The position numbers and the translations under genes are program-made. 64,000 bases of DNA from Cellvibrionales bacterium. GTDB lineage: Bacteria > Pseudomonadota > Gammaproteobacteria > Pseudomonadales > JAHEIH01. The notes under the pieces were generated by a model. It ran no database searches and had not been told where the DNA came from. It saw nothing but the letters and a program-made list of their open reading frames with translations. The stretch lies in contig JAHEIH010000007.1 of the NCBI GenBank assembly GCA_024639455.1, positions 45,119 through 109,118 of the forward strand, written 5' to 3'. Each line of letters begins with the position of its first letter. Position 1 is the stretch's first letter. This document shows, piece after piece, positions 51,828 through 59,650 of the stretch.

Positions 51828-53010
51828 TCGATGCGATTTGGCGTGTGCTTCGTTGTAAGAAATACACGCTGGTGAGGCAAAGGCCCGCCGGAATGACCAG
51901 TAGTGCCATAAAGCTGCTCATTTGCCATTGTGCCGCAATTAGTGCGCCGCCGGCGATTGGCGCGGCTACTGCACCGAGTCTGGCGACGGCGACGGTGAAA
52001 CCGATGCCACTGGCGAGATAGTGATTCGGGTACACGTTGGCAGCGAGGGCGTTCATGGTGAGTTGTACGCTAGAAATGCCGGCACCAATAATGGCAATAG
52101 CCCAAGGCCAGCCGGCTTGAGTGGTATTAATGGTGAAGCTCAAAAGGCCCAGCGCGGTGATGATGTAGGTGATTTTGAGGGCGCGATACACGCCCCATTT
52201 ATCCATCAAGCTGGCAACCAATAAGCTTCCCGCTAAGCCGCCAAATTGAAAGTAGGCGATCATCGCCCCGGCACGGGGAAGATCCCAGCCTTGTTGGGTG
52301 AGCAGTGTGGGTATCCAGCTAACCAAGCAGTACAACAAAAAAGAATTGCCTATGTACAGGGTCCACATGGCAAAAGTGGTGTTACGCAAATCGCCCTTGA
52401 GTAGTTCGAAGACGCTAAAGTTTTGTTTATCGCTGGCTGCGGTGGAGGACTGATCGGCGGGTAGCCAAATATAAAGCGCCAAAATGATCAGTAGGCTAAG
52501 TGCCGCACTTAGCAAAAAACCGCTCTGCCAGCCGTGCGCAGGGATGAGTTTAGGGACGCCCCAGCCAGACAGGATGGCGCCCAGTGGAATACCGCAGGCT
52601 ACGACCGTCAGAATAAGTGAACGGTGCTGTTCTGGGCAGTGTTTGGCGAGCAGTGCATTGATGTTGACGATACAGAGTCCGAGCCCTAGGCCGGTGCCAA
52701 AGCGGAAAATGTTCATGTTGGTCGTGTTGTCTGCATAAGCACTGGCAAGGACGCAAAGGGTGGTTAGTGCAAAGCCAGGTATTATGGTTTTACGACGCCC
52801 GTATTTGTCACCTAGTGGGCCGAGCAGTGCTGATCCGACGCCGATGCCCAATACGGCGGCAGACTGAGTAACGCCGAACTCGGCGGCGGGTAGTTGCCAG
52901 ATATCGGCCAGTAACGGTACCAGTATGGCCATGATTTGCATGTCGTAGCCATCGGCGACCATGATGGCGACCGCCAGTAGGGCGAGCGCCAAGAGAGAGG
53001 GTTTGTGCAT
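51823..53010 (-). CDS. Aromatic-acid:H+ symporter (AAHS-type MFS transporter)
   Basis: This 395-residue protein has 12 predicted transmembrane segments. The first helix carries the ADGYDMQ pattern, in which the DGxD motif is a hallmark of PcaK/VanK/BenK-type aromatic acid importers, and motif A is LGPLGDKYGRRKTI. It is somewhat shorter than typical PcaK (about 440-450). GGAAAA lies before the ATG. It is convergent with the flavoprotein operon and divergent from the SnoaL-SDR-DUF3237 operon. It probably imports vanillate, a hydroxybenzoate or a similar acid. Confidence 0.85.
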   Translation of the reverse strand: MHKPSLLALALLAVAIMVADGYDMQIMAILVPLLADIWQLPAAEFGVTQSAAVLGIGVGSALLGPLGDKYGRRKTIIPGFALTTLCVLASAYADNTTNMNIFRFGTGLGLGLCIVNINALLAKHCPEQHRSLILTVVACGIPLGAILSGWGVPKLIPAHGWQSGFLLSAALSLLIILALYIWLPADQSSTAASDKQNFSVFELLKGDLRNTTFAMWTLYIGNSFLLYCLVSWIPTLLTQQGWDLPRAGAMIAYFQFGGLAGSLLVASLMDKWGVYRALKITYIITALGLLSFTINTTQAGWPWAIAIIGAGISSVQLTMNALAANVYPNHYLASGIGFTVAVARLGAVAAPIAGGALIAAQWQMSSFMALLVIPAGLCLTSVYFLQRSTRQIASK

Positions 53011-53153
53011 GATGTTTTCCTTATTATTTGTTACTAATTTATCTGCTATTTGGTATGCCGTCTAGTCATGGTTTTTAACGTTATGCATCGATATTAAATG
53101 TGTGCTGAGGGAATGTTTGATCTGAAGCTGGAATACACTTATAGTCAGAAACA

Positions 53154-53166
53154 ATAACAAATGATT
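53154..53166. promoter_or_regulatory. Candidate MarR-regulon box (ATAACAAATGATT)
   Basis: Matches the boxes at 38897 and 43580 in 11 of 13 positions. It lies 46 bases upstream of the SnoaL-like start in the divergent region with the AAHS gene. Confidence 0.5.
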
Positions 53167-53211
53167 ATGTTTTACCGCATTACCCATAACAATAAATAGA
53201 GGGAATTGGTC

Positions 53212-53598
53212 ATGTCATATACCGAAACCGAACAGCAAAATCTGGCGCTTATTCAAGGTCTATACCGCGATGTGCTGGGCCCAATGGACTCTTCTAACGT
53301 CGATGACTATATCGTCGAAGATTATATCCAGCACAGCCCGCTAGCCGAATCGGGCCGAGAGCCGCTGAAGGCATTCTTGGATTACATCAAAGGCGTTTCA
53401 CCTGACGCCGTACATGATTTGAAACGACTTTTTGCCGATGGTGATATGGTGGTGTCACATACCCACGTGATTCGCTTTCCAGGTGATGTTGGTCTCGCTG
53501 TGGCCGATTTCTTCCGCATCGAAAACAATAAAATCGTCGAACACTGGGATGTGATTCAAGAGATTGAGACCGCCGCCCACGCAGACAAGATGTTCTAG
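53212..53598 (+). CDS. Small SnoaL-like protein
   Basis: The ATG at 53212 with AGAGGG upstream gives 128 residues. It has the SnoaL/ketosteroid-isomerase-like pattern: LALIQGLYRDVLGPMDSSNVDDY, then DYIQHSPLAESGREPLKAF, HTHVIRF and the closing ENNKIVEHWDVIQE strand. The closing block (KIVEHWDVIQ) is a hallmark of SnoaL-like predicted ester cyclase/aldol-type enzymes. It heads a six-gene operon. The catalytic role is unknown. It differs clearly from the long LdpA-like paralogues. Confidence 0.78.
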   Translation: MSYTETEQQNLALIQGLYRDVLGPMDSSNVDDYIVEDYIQHSPLAESGREPLKAFLDYIKGVSPDAVHDLKRLFADGDMVVSHTHVIRFPGDVGLAVADFFRIENNKIVEHWDVIQEIETAAHADKMF

Positions 53599-53607
53599 GG
53601 GGGGGGC

Positions 53608-54360
53608 GTGAAACGCTTTGAAAATAAAGTTTTTGTGGTCGTAGGTGGTAATAGCGGTATCGGGCTCGCCGCCGCACAACTGGCTGCGGCTGAAGGGGCG
53701 CAGGTGGTGATCACGGGTCGCGACGAAACGACATTGCAGCGTGCTGCAGAAGGCATTCCACAGTCTGCTTACTACCGCGCCGATATCGCTGATCCACAGG
53801 CGATGCAACCCATCGCCGATGCTATCAAACAACGTTTTGGTCGAGTGGACGCGCTGTTCGTCAATGCCGGGGTCGGCGGTTTCGCCATGGTCGATCAAGT
53901 GACGCCAGAGATGTGGGATCAGGTGAACGACGTTAACTGTAAAGGGGCGTTTTTTGCCATCCAAGCCATGCTGCCGCTAATGAGTAGTGATGGTGGAAGT
54001 ATTGTGTTGACGGGTTCGATTGGGGCGACCTTGGCGATTCCTGGCAATGTCAGTTATGCCGCCTCTAAGGCCGGTTTGCGAGCGGTGGCAAGAATTCTCG
54101 CCAAGGAACTTCTGCCACGCGGTATTCGCGTCAACATGCTCAGCCCTGGGCCTATTGAAACACCCTTGCTGTATCGTAACCCGGGAATGACCGAAGCCGA
54201 TGCAGCGGCGTTGAAAGAAATGATGATTAGTAATATACCCATGGGGCGCATGGGTGCCTCTGAAGAGGTGGCCAAGACGGCGCTTTTCTTGGCCAGTAGT
54301 GACGCCAGTTTTATCAACGGTGTGGACTTGGCCGTCGACGGTGGTTGCATCGAATTATAA
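53608..54360 (+). CDS. Short-chain dehydrogenase/reductase
   Basis: This 250-residue classical SDR starts at GTG 53608, directly behind a run of nine G that serves as ribosome site. It has VVGGNSGIGLAAA, NAGVGGF, Ser in LTGSIGA and YAASK, and ends in the family's FINGVDLAVDGG. Unlike the LigD-like genes it has the standard length and tail of FabG-like SDRs. It is second in the SnoaL-SDR-DUF3237-VAO-dioxygenase-NmrA operon. The substrate is unknown, and a carbonyl or alcohol on an aromatic side chain is likely. Confidence 0.85.
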   Translation: MKRFENKVFVVVGGNSGIGLAAAQLAAAEGAQVVITGRDETTLQRAAEGIPQSAYYRADIADPQAMQPIADAIKQRFGRVDALFVNAGVGGFAMVDQVTPEMWDQVNDVNCKGAFFAIQAMLPLMSSDGGSIVLTGSIGATLAIPGNVSYAASKAGLRAVARILAKELLPRGIRVNMLSPGPIETPLLYRNPGMTEADAAALKEMMISNIPMGRMGASEEVAKTALFLASSDASFINGVDLAVDGGCIEL

Positions 54361-54369
54361 GGACTCGAG

Positions 54370-54873
54370 ATGAGCGATAAAATATCTACCTTTGACCAAC
54401 CTGAATTGGAATTTGCCTTTGAAATCGACCTCGATTTTGAACGCGTCCACCACATTAATAATATGCCTACTGGCTTTAATCGTGGCGCGGTTTACTTGGA
54501 TGCAGGTAAGGTGTCTGGGCCATTGTTAAATGGCCGCGCGCTGCCAAATACCGGTGGAGATTGGGCCTCTTTTCGCCCCGACGGCACCGTTGAATTCGAT
54601 GCGCGCTATATGTTGGAGGCCGATGACGGCACACTGATCCTGCTGCGCAACCGCGGCTATTTGTGGGGGCGTTACCCCGATACCGTGGCCAAGATTCGCG
54701 CCTGGATTTTTGACGGTGGGGATCCTGTGCCGGAAGACGAATACTACTTGCGAGCATCGCCTTCCTTTGAGGTGGAGTCAGGTAAATATGATTGGCTAAC
54801 ACGCCACGTGTTTGTCGGTATTGGTAAGCGCAAAGAAAAGGGCAATGTGGTGCGCTACTATCGCGTGTTGTAG
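54370..54873 (+). CDS. DUF3237-family protein
   Basis: This 167-residue protein has the DUF3237 pattern: a central GKVSGPLLNGRALPNTGGDW block, RPDGTVEFDARYMLEADDGTLI, and an RNRGYLWG strand. A final segment FVGIGKRK is also family-like. AAGGA precedes the ATG. The family is a small beta-barrel of unproven general function that turns up in aromatic-compound clusters. It sits 3 bases before a VAO-type flavoprotein and upstream of a stilbene dioxygenase, so a role on a quinone methide or coumaran intermediate is worth testing. Confidence 0.75.
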   Translation: MSDKISTFDQPELEFAFEIDLDFERVHHINNMPTGFNRGAVYLDAGKVSGPLLNGRALPNTGGDWASFRPDGTVEFDARYMLEADDGTLILLRNRGYLWGRYPDTVAKIRAWIFDGGDPVPEDEYYLRASPSFEVESGKYDWLTRHVFVGIGKRKEKGNVVRYYRVL

Positions 54874-54876
54874 TCG

Positions 54877-56427
54877 ATGGATAGGTTTCCAGAGGGTGTA
54901 TCAACGCAGGCTTTTTCCGCCTTCATGACTCGCTGTGAGTCGGTAGTAGGGCGCGACAGAGTGTTTCGTGAACCCGCTGATGTTGTGGGGTATCACGATG
55001 CGTTCTCGGTACTGAGCGATGATCCTCATATCCCTTCAGCAGCGGTCGCTCCAGCGGACATCGATGAATTGCAAGCCGTGGTCATCGCGGCAAACGAACA
55101 CAAAATACCCCTTTGGCCGATCTCCAAAGGGCAAAATCTCGGCTATGGTGGTGCGGCACCGGTTTTGAAAGGTGCTGTCATCATTGATCTGTCACGCCTC
55201 AATCGTATCCTCGAGGTCAACGAAAAATACGCCTATTGTGAAATTGAACCAGGCGTCGGATTTTTTGAATTACACCGCTATCTAGAAGACAACGACATCG
55301 ACTTGTGGATGTCGGTGCCCGGTTACGCCATGGGCAGCGTAATGGGCAATGCGCTCGAGCGAGGTGCTGGCGCCCAACCCTATGGTGATCACGCGGCGCA
55401 AATTTGTGGCATGGAGGTCATGCTTGCCAATGGTGAGATCGTCCGCACCGGCACGGGGGCAATGTCGAACAGCACCACCTGGCACACTGAAAAATTTGGT
55501 TTCGGTCCCAGTTGGGACGGTATGTTTTGTCAGTCTAACTTTGGTATTGTCACCAAGGTCGGTCTTTGGTTAATGCCCGCCCCTGAAGCGACCATGTCAG
55601 CGGTATTGAGCTTTTCAGAAGAAAAAGATCTGGCCACTGCCATCGATAGTCTTTATCCCTTAAAACGCCAAGGGCTTATCGAGCACAATATCGCGGTACT
55701 AAGCTATGTGGGGTTGGCTTCTTATACCGCACCACGTTCGCGTTGGTACCGTGGAGAGGGTGTGATGCCTGAAGAGATTGGTGCTAAGCTTCGTGCCGAA
55801 CTAGGTCTGGGCTGGTGGACGTCGTTCCTCACGCTGTATGGCTATGCCGACGTTATCGAGGCGCAAGCCAAAAAAATTACCGAGTTACTCCAAGATAGCA
55901 TCGCGCCACCTACGTTTAATCGTTGGAAAAAAGGCGATCCGATGGAATTTTCCGGTGCAGGAATTCCCAGTGCGCGCGATATTCAGATGATTAATTGGCG
56001 CGGCGGCCGTGGTGGACATCTCGGCTTTTCGCCGCTACTGCCAGCTGATGGTCGGCTCGCCTACGAGCAGTATCAGCGTGCGCGCGATAGCTTTCACGAG
56101 GTGGGTTTAGATTATTACGGCGCCTTTGCGATTCGCGATCGCTCTATCATCAATATCAATGAGATTCTTTACAACCGTGACGATCGGGCCATGTGCGAGG
56201 GCGTGCAACAGCTCTTCCCGCGGCTGATCAAAGAGGCAGCGGCCCATGGTTACAGCGAGTATCGCACCCATATCGATTATATGGATGCGGTGGTCGATAC
56301 CTTGGATCACAACCAGCACGCCATGGCGCGTTTGAATCACGCAGTGAAAGACACGCTCGATCCACAAGGCATTTTGGCCCCTGGCAAGCAGGGCATTTGG
56401 CCGGCACGGTATCGCCACAAGTCATAA
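54877..56427 (+). CDS. VAO/eugenol-oxidase-type flavoprotein without cytochrome partner
   Basis: This 516-residue paralogue of the flavoprotein at 43.7 kb has KGQNLGYGGAAPVLKG, SVPGYAMGSVMGNALERGAG, an NFGIVTKVGLWLMP block, HGYSEYRTHIDYMDAV and DPQGILAPGKQGIWP. No cytochrome gene follows, so it may work as an oxidase like VAO or eugenol oxidase, using O2. The ribosome site is weak, and translation may follow from the DUF3237 gene 3 bases before. The cap strand equivalent to the flavin-linking region reads RSIININEI, and I could not assign a covalent residue. Para-alkyl phenols are the likely substrates. Confidence 0.86.
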   Translation: MDRFPEGVSTQAFSAFMTRCESVVGRDRVFREPADVVGYHDAFSVLSDDPHIPSAAVAPADIDELQAVVIAANEHKIPLWPISKGQNLGYGGAAPVLKGAVIIDLSRLNRILEVNEKYAYCEIEPGVGFFELHRYLEDNDIDLWMSVPGYAMGSVMGNALERGAGAQPYGDHAAQICGMEVMLANGEIVRTGTGAMSNSTTWHTEKFGFGPSWDGMFCQSNFGIVTKVGLWLMPAPEATMSAVLSFSEEKDLATAIDSLYPLKRQGLIEHNIAVLSYVGLASYTAPRSRWYRGEGVMPEEIGAKLRAELGLGWWTSFLTLYGYADVIEAQAKKITELLQDSIAPPTFNRWKKGDPMEFSGAGIPSARDIQMINWRGGRGGHLGFSPLLPADGRLAYEQYQRARDSFHEVGLDYYGAFAIRDRSIININEILYNRDDRAMCEGVQQLFPRLIKEAAAHGYSEYRTHIDYMDAVVDTLDHNQHAMARLNHAVKDTLDPQGILAPGKQGIWPARYRHKS

Positions 56428-56460
56428 ACATTAACAACGAAAACTATAAGGAAACGCGTT

Positions 56461-57924
56461 ATGCCATCGTTTAAAGAAATACCCTACTACCAGTTTTTAA
56501 ATAAGCCGGTCGGTAAAGAGGTTCGATTGGAAAACTTGGTTGTCCACGGCACCATTCCGGAAGAGATCAGAGGCTCACATTACCGCGCGGTTCCAGATCC
56601 TATGTTTGATCCCCGATTTGGCGACGACACACTACTGTCAGATGACGGCATGGTGAGTCGGCTCGACATTAGTGATGACGGTGTTAATTTCGAAATTAAA
56701 TATGTACAGACGGCGCGTCACCAGGCAGAAGAAGCGGCCGGTAAGGCACTGTTTGGTCGTTATCGCAACCCTTATACCGACTTGCCTGACGTCGAAGGTG
56801 TCGACCGTACAGTATCGAATACTACACCGGTATTCCATGCCGGTAAGCTTTTGATGACCAAGGAAGATGGCCTGCCATATCAAGTGGATCCGATCACGCT
56901 GGATACTATCGGTCGTTATGATTTTGATGGTGCCATTCGCTCTGAGACAATGACTGCTCACGTGCGGATTGATCCTGCTAGTCAGAAAATATATTTCTAT
57001 GGCTATGAAGCGGACGGTTTAGCCTCCAATACCGTGTCTTACTGCGTCGCCGATGCCAATGGCAAGCTGATCTCAGAGCAGTTCTTCGAAAACAAGTACT
57101 GCGCCATGATGCACGATTTCCTGATCAGCGAAAATTACGCGGTCATTCCCACCTTCCCAACCAAAGCTGATAGCGAGCGTTTGAAAGCTGGCGGCGCGCA
57201 CTGGGCGCACGATCAAGAAGACGATAGCTGGATTGGCCTGATTCCTCGCGATGGCAGTGTCGACGATATGCGCTGGTACAAAGGCCCGAAAGGGGTTCAC
57301 TCGTTTCACATGATGAATGCGTTTGAGCATGATGGCGCAGTGCATATGGATGTTCACATGTTTGCCAGTAATGCGTTTGAGTTCGTGCGCGAAGCAGGCG
57401 GTATACACATCCCTCAGCAACAAGTCGGCGGCGCGTTTGAGCGTTGGACTATGGATTTAGCCGAGGGTGTTGAAGAGGTGCGTATTACACCCATGGGCCC
57501 GCCGGGTGATATGCCGCGCATCGCGGATGCGGATATGGGGCTTCCCTATGTCAATGGTTGGTATCTCACAGTGAATCCAGAGGGTCCTCCACCGCTGCTG
57601 GGTGGCCCTGTGGGTGCGTTGTTCAACATGATTATGCAAATTAACGCTCAGGCAGGGCAGGTGGTTGGCGCTCGCCAAATGCCCCCTGCACATGCCATTA
57701 GCGAGCTAGTGCATATCCCGTCCTCAAAAGAGGGTCACATGGGGTATTTGATGGCCATTGTGGATCAGCAGGTGGGTGACGATGAGTACCTCCACGAAAC
57801 ATGGATCCTCGATGCCAACAATATTAATGCTGACCCGCTCGCACGCATTGAAATTCCGCATAGGTTACGTCCACAGGTGCACGGTTGGTGGGTGTCTCAA
57901 GACAAACTTGAGGCCTGCCAATGA
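56461..57924 (+). CDS. Lignostilbene-dioxygenase-type carotenoid oxygenase (second copy)
   Basis: This 487-residue protein keeps the four iron histidines (His167, His218, His283, His474) and the Tyr101 and Lys134 of the lignostilbene branch. Position 59 is Leu (TLLSDDG), where the first copy in this window and the Sphingomonas enzyme have Phe. AAGGAAACG precedes the ATG. It is fifth in an operon behind the VAO-type flavoprotein and overlaps the next gene by 4 bases. It should cleave a 4-hydroxystilbene or related vinyl-linked aromatic. The Phe-to-Leu change suggests a different ring substitution pattern in its substrate (inference). Confidence 0.85.
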   Translation: MPSFKEIPYYQFLNKPVGKEVRLENLVVHGTIPEEIRGSHYRAVPDPMFDPRFGDDTLLSDDGMVSRLDISDDGVNFEIKYVQTARHQAEEAAGKALFGRYRNPYTDLPDVEGVDRTVSNTTPVFHAGKLLMTKEDGLPYQVDPITLDTIGRYDFDGAIRSETMTAHVRIDPASQKIYFYGYEADGLASNTVSYCVADANGKLISEQFFENKYCAMMHDFLISENYAVIPTFPTKADSERLKAGGAHWAHDQEDDSWIGLIPRDGSVDDMRWYKGPKGVHSFHMMNAFEHDGAVHMDVHMFASNAFEFVREAGGIHIPQQQVGGAFERWTMDLAEGVEEVRITPMGPPGDMPRIADADMGLPYVNGWYLTVNPEGPPPLLGGPVGALFNMIMQINAQAGQVVGARQMPPAHAISELVHIPSSKEGHMGYLMAIVDQQVGDDEYLHETWILDANNINADPLARIEIPHRLRPQVHGWWVSQDKLEACQ

Positions 57925-58850
57925 ACATTGTAATGACAGGCGCATCTGGGCAGTATGGTCGCGCCGCCATTGAATTACTGCTGCAGCGGATGCCCGCCGA
58001 AAACTTGATCTTGATGACCCGTACCCCCACAAAGCTTGAGGAGTACGCGCAACGAGGTTGTCGTATTCGTCGCGGCGATTTTGATGATCCCGCCAGTCTA
58101 GTTGAGGCTTTTAAGGGGGCGGATCGCTTACTGTTAATTAGCGGCACCCGAGTTGGCAAGCGCATCGCACAGCATAAGGCGGCGATTGAGGCGGCCGAGC
58201 AAGCGGGCGTGAAGCATTTGGTCTATACCAGCTTTATCGCCATTACCAAGAAAAACCCCTCCGTAGCGGTGCAGGATCACCTCGTGACCGAGGATATGAT
58301 TCGCGCCAGCCGTCTTGAGTGGACAATCATGCGTGACGCGCACTACGCCGATGCAATGATCGTCAATGCTGGACCCAACTTCATTGCCTCTGGGGTGTGG
58401 GCGTCGAGTTCTTCACCAGGGCGTGAAACTCTCGTGTGGCGAGATGACTGCGTGGAATGCGCAGTTGCTGTGCTTTGTGGTGAGGGTCACGAACGGCAAA
58501 TCTATAACATTACGGGCTCTGAACTGCTAAGCCTGCAAGAGGTGTGTGAAACCCTGTCAGATGTCACGTGTCGCCCAATTCAATGGGTTGATACCGACGA
58601 CGAGGGGATGTATGCCATTTTTGACGCCATGGGTATTCCTCGTGAACCCGTTGATGACCAGGTAGTAAAGGGTATCTCTTGGAATAGTGATGATATGGTG
58701 ACCTTTGAACGCGCCGTTCGCGAGGGGTACTTCAGTGTGATATCCGATGACGTTGAGCGTTTGCTGGGGCGCCCACCCCGCTCGGTGCGTGAGTTGGTGG
58801 AAGCCAATGTCGAGATGTTACGTGCGGTACCGCCGATGCCGCAGCCATAA
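57921..58850 (+). CDS. NmrA-like atypical SDR / NAD(P)H-binding protein
   Basis: This 309-residue protein starts with the nucleotide motif VMTGASGQYGRAAIELL and continues with an RRGDFDDPASLVEAF segment, both typical of the NmrA/azoreductase-like atypical SDR group. The classical YxxxK pair is absent in the usual place. ATGA overlap with the dioxygenase gene implies coupled translation. Members range from redox-sensing regulators to quinone reductases and phenylcoumaran benzylic ether reductase-type enzymes. The last is interesting here, but sequence alone does not decide. Confidence 0.75.
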   Translation: MNIVMTGASGQYGRAAIELLLQRMPAENLILMTRTPTKLEEYAQRGCRIRRGDFDDPASLVEAFKGADRLLLISGTRVGKRIAQHKAAIEAAEQAGVKHLVYTSFIAITKKNPSVAVQDHLVTEDMIRASRLEWTIMRDAHYADAMIVNAGPNFIASGVWASSSSPGRETLVWRDDCVECAVAVLCGEGHERQIYNITGSELLSLQEVCETLSDVTCRPIQWVDTDDEGMYAIFDAMGIPREPVDDQVVKGISWNSDDMVTFERAVREGYFSVISDDVERLLGRPPRSVRELVEANVEMLRAVPPMPQP

Positions 58851-58858
58851 ACAGGGAT

Positions 58859-58888
58859 AAAAAAACCGAGCATGGCTCGGTTTTTTTT
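58859..58888. terminator. Bidirectional intrinsic terminator
   Basis: AAAAAAACCGAGC-atg-GCTCGGTTTTTTTT (one G bulge) lies between the convergent NmrA-like and ligF genes, with T-runs on both strands. Confidence 0.92.
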
Positions 58889-58893
58889 GAGGC

Positions 58894-59637
58894 TTATTTC
58901 TTGGCGGGGCCAAGATCCTCTTTCTTAGTGTGGGCAAACATTTTCTGTACCGCAGGGCGTTCTTTGATACGCGTGAGCCATGCCATAATGCCTGGTGTCT
59001 TCTCTTCATTAACGAGTTCGGGATAACCCATGTCCATGCCGTTGGCGATGGCGAAGTTGCAAACGTCGGCGAGGGTATATTGGTCGCCAAGCAAGTAATC
59101 TTGTTGACTCAGTGTCTCTTCCAAACGATCGACAGAGACGCCAATCTTGCGCATTTCTTCGTCTAGCATGTCTTGTGGGAAGCCGTCGCGGGCGCGGCGC
59201 CACTTGGTACGCTGCTCTGGAATAGGAATATTTTTCAGGTGGTTTTCAAATTCTTCCTCGGTCATTTTGTTCGCAATGTGGGATACATAGCGCGCCCAGC
59301 CGATCGTAGAAACGCACCAGCAGAAGTACTCGTCAACCCACTTGGTCCAAACACGCATCTGTGCGGCCATGAAAGGATCTTTGGGGCGCAGTGGGTTGGC
59401 GTCGGGGAAGACATCTTCTAGATATTCGCAAATAACGGTGGACTCGGTAATCACCTTGCCGTCATGCACCAGGGCGGGCACCTGGCCGCGGGGGTTGATC
59501 TCTTTGAACCAGTCTGAATGTTGTTCAAACTTGGCGGGGTCGACGAATTGGTGTTCCCATTCAACGCCTTTTTCGTACAGGGTTAGGAGTGGTTTAAGAG
59601 AGTTGGCGCCAGGGCCAAAGCTGTAAAGTTTTAGCAT
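58894..59637 (-). CDS. ligF: LigF: glutathione-dependent beta-etherase
   Basis: This 247-residue protein resembles sphingomonad LigF throughout, as I recall that sequence: LYSFGPGANSLKPL, FEQHSDWFKEINPRGQVPAL, the glutathione Glu-Ser pair in ITESTVICEYLEDVFP, RVWTKWVDEYFCWCVSTIGWA, IPIPEQRTKWRRARDGFPQ and LADVCNFAIANG. LigF replaces the aryl ether of an oxidised beta-O-4 dimer with glutathione, releasing guaiacol-type phenol. AGGACAAGAAC precedes the ATG. It lies 13 bases behind ligD on the same strand, the order known from the sphingomonad ligDFEG operon, though ligE and ligG are not next to it. Two candidate regulator sites lie at the head of the unit. Confidence 0.93.
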   Translation of the reverse strand: MLKLYSFGPGANSLKPLLTLYEKGVEWEHQFVDPAKFEQHSDWFKEINPRGQVPALVHDGKVITESTVICEYLEDVFPDANPLRPKDPFMAAQMRVWTKWVDEYFCWCVSTIGWARYVSHIANKMTEEEFENHLKNIPIPEQRTKWRRARDGFPQDMLDEEMRKIGVSVDRLEETLSQQDYLLGDQYTLADVCNFAIANGMDMGYPELVNEEKTPGIMAWLTRIKERPAVQKMFAHTKKEDLGPAKK

Positions 59638-59650
59638 GTTCTTGTCCTAG

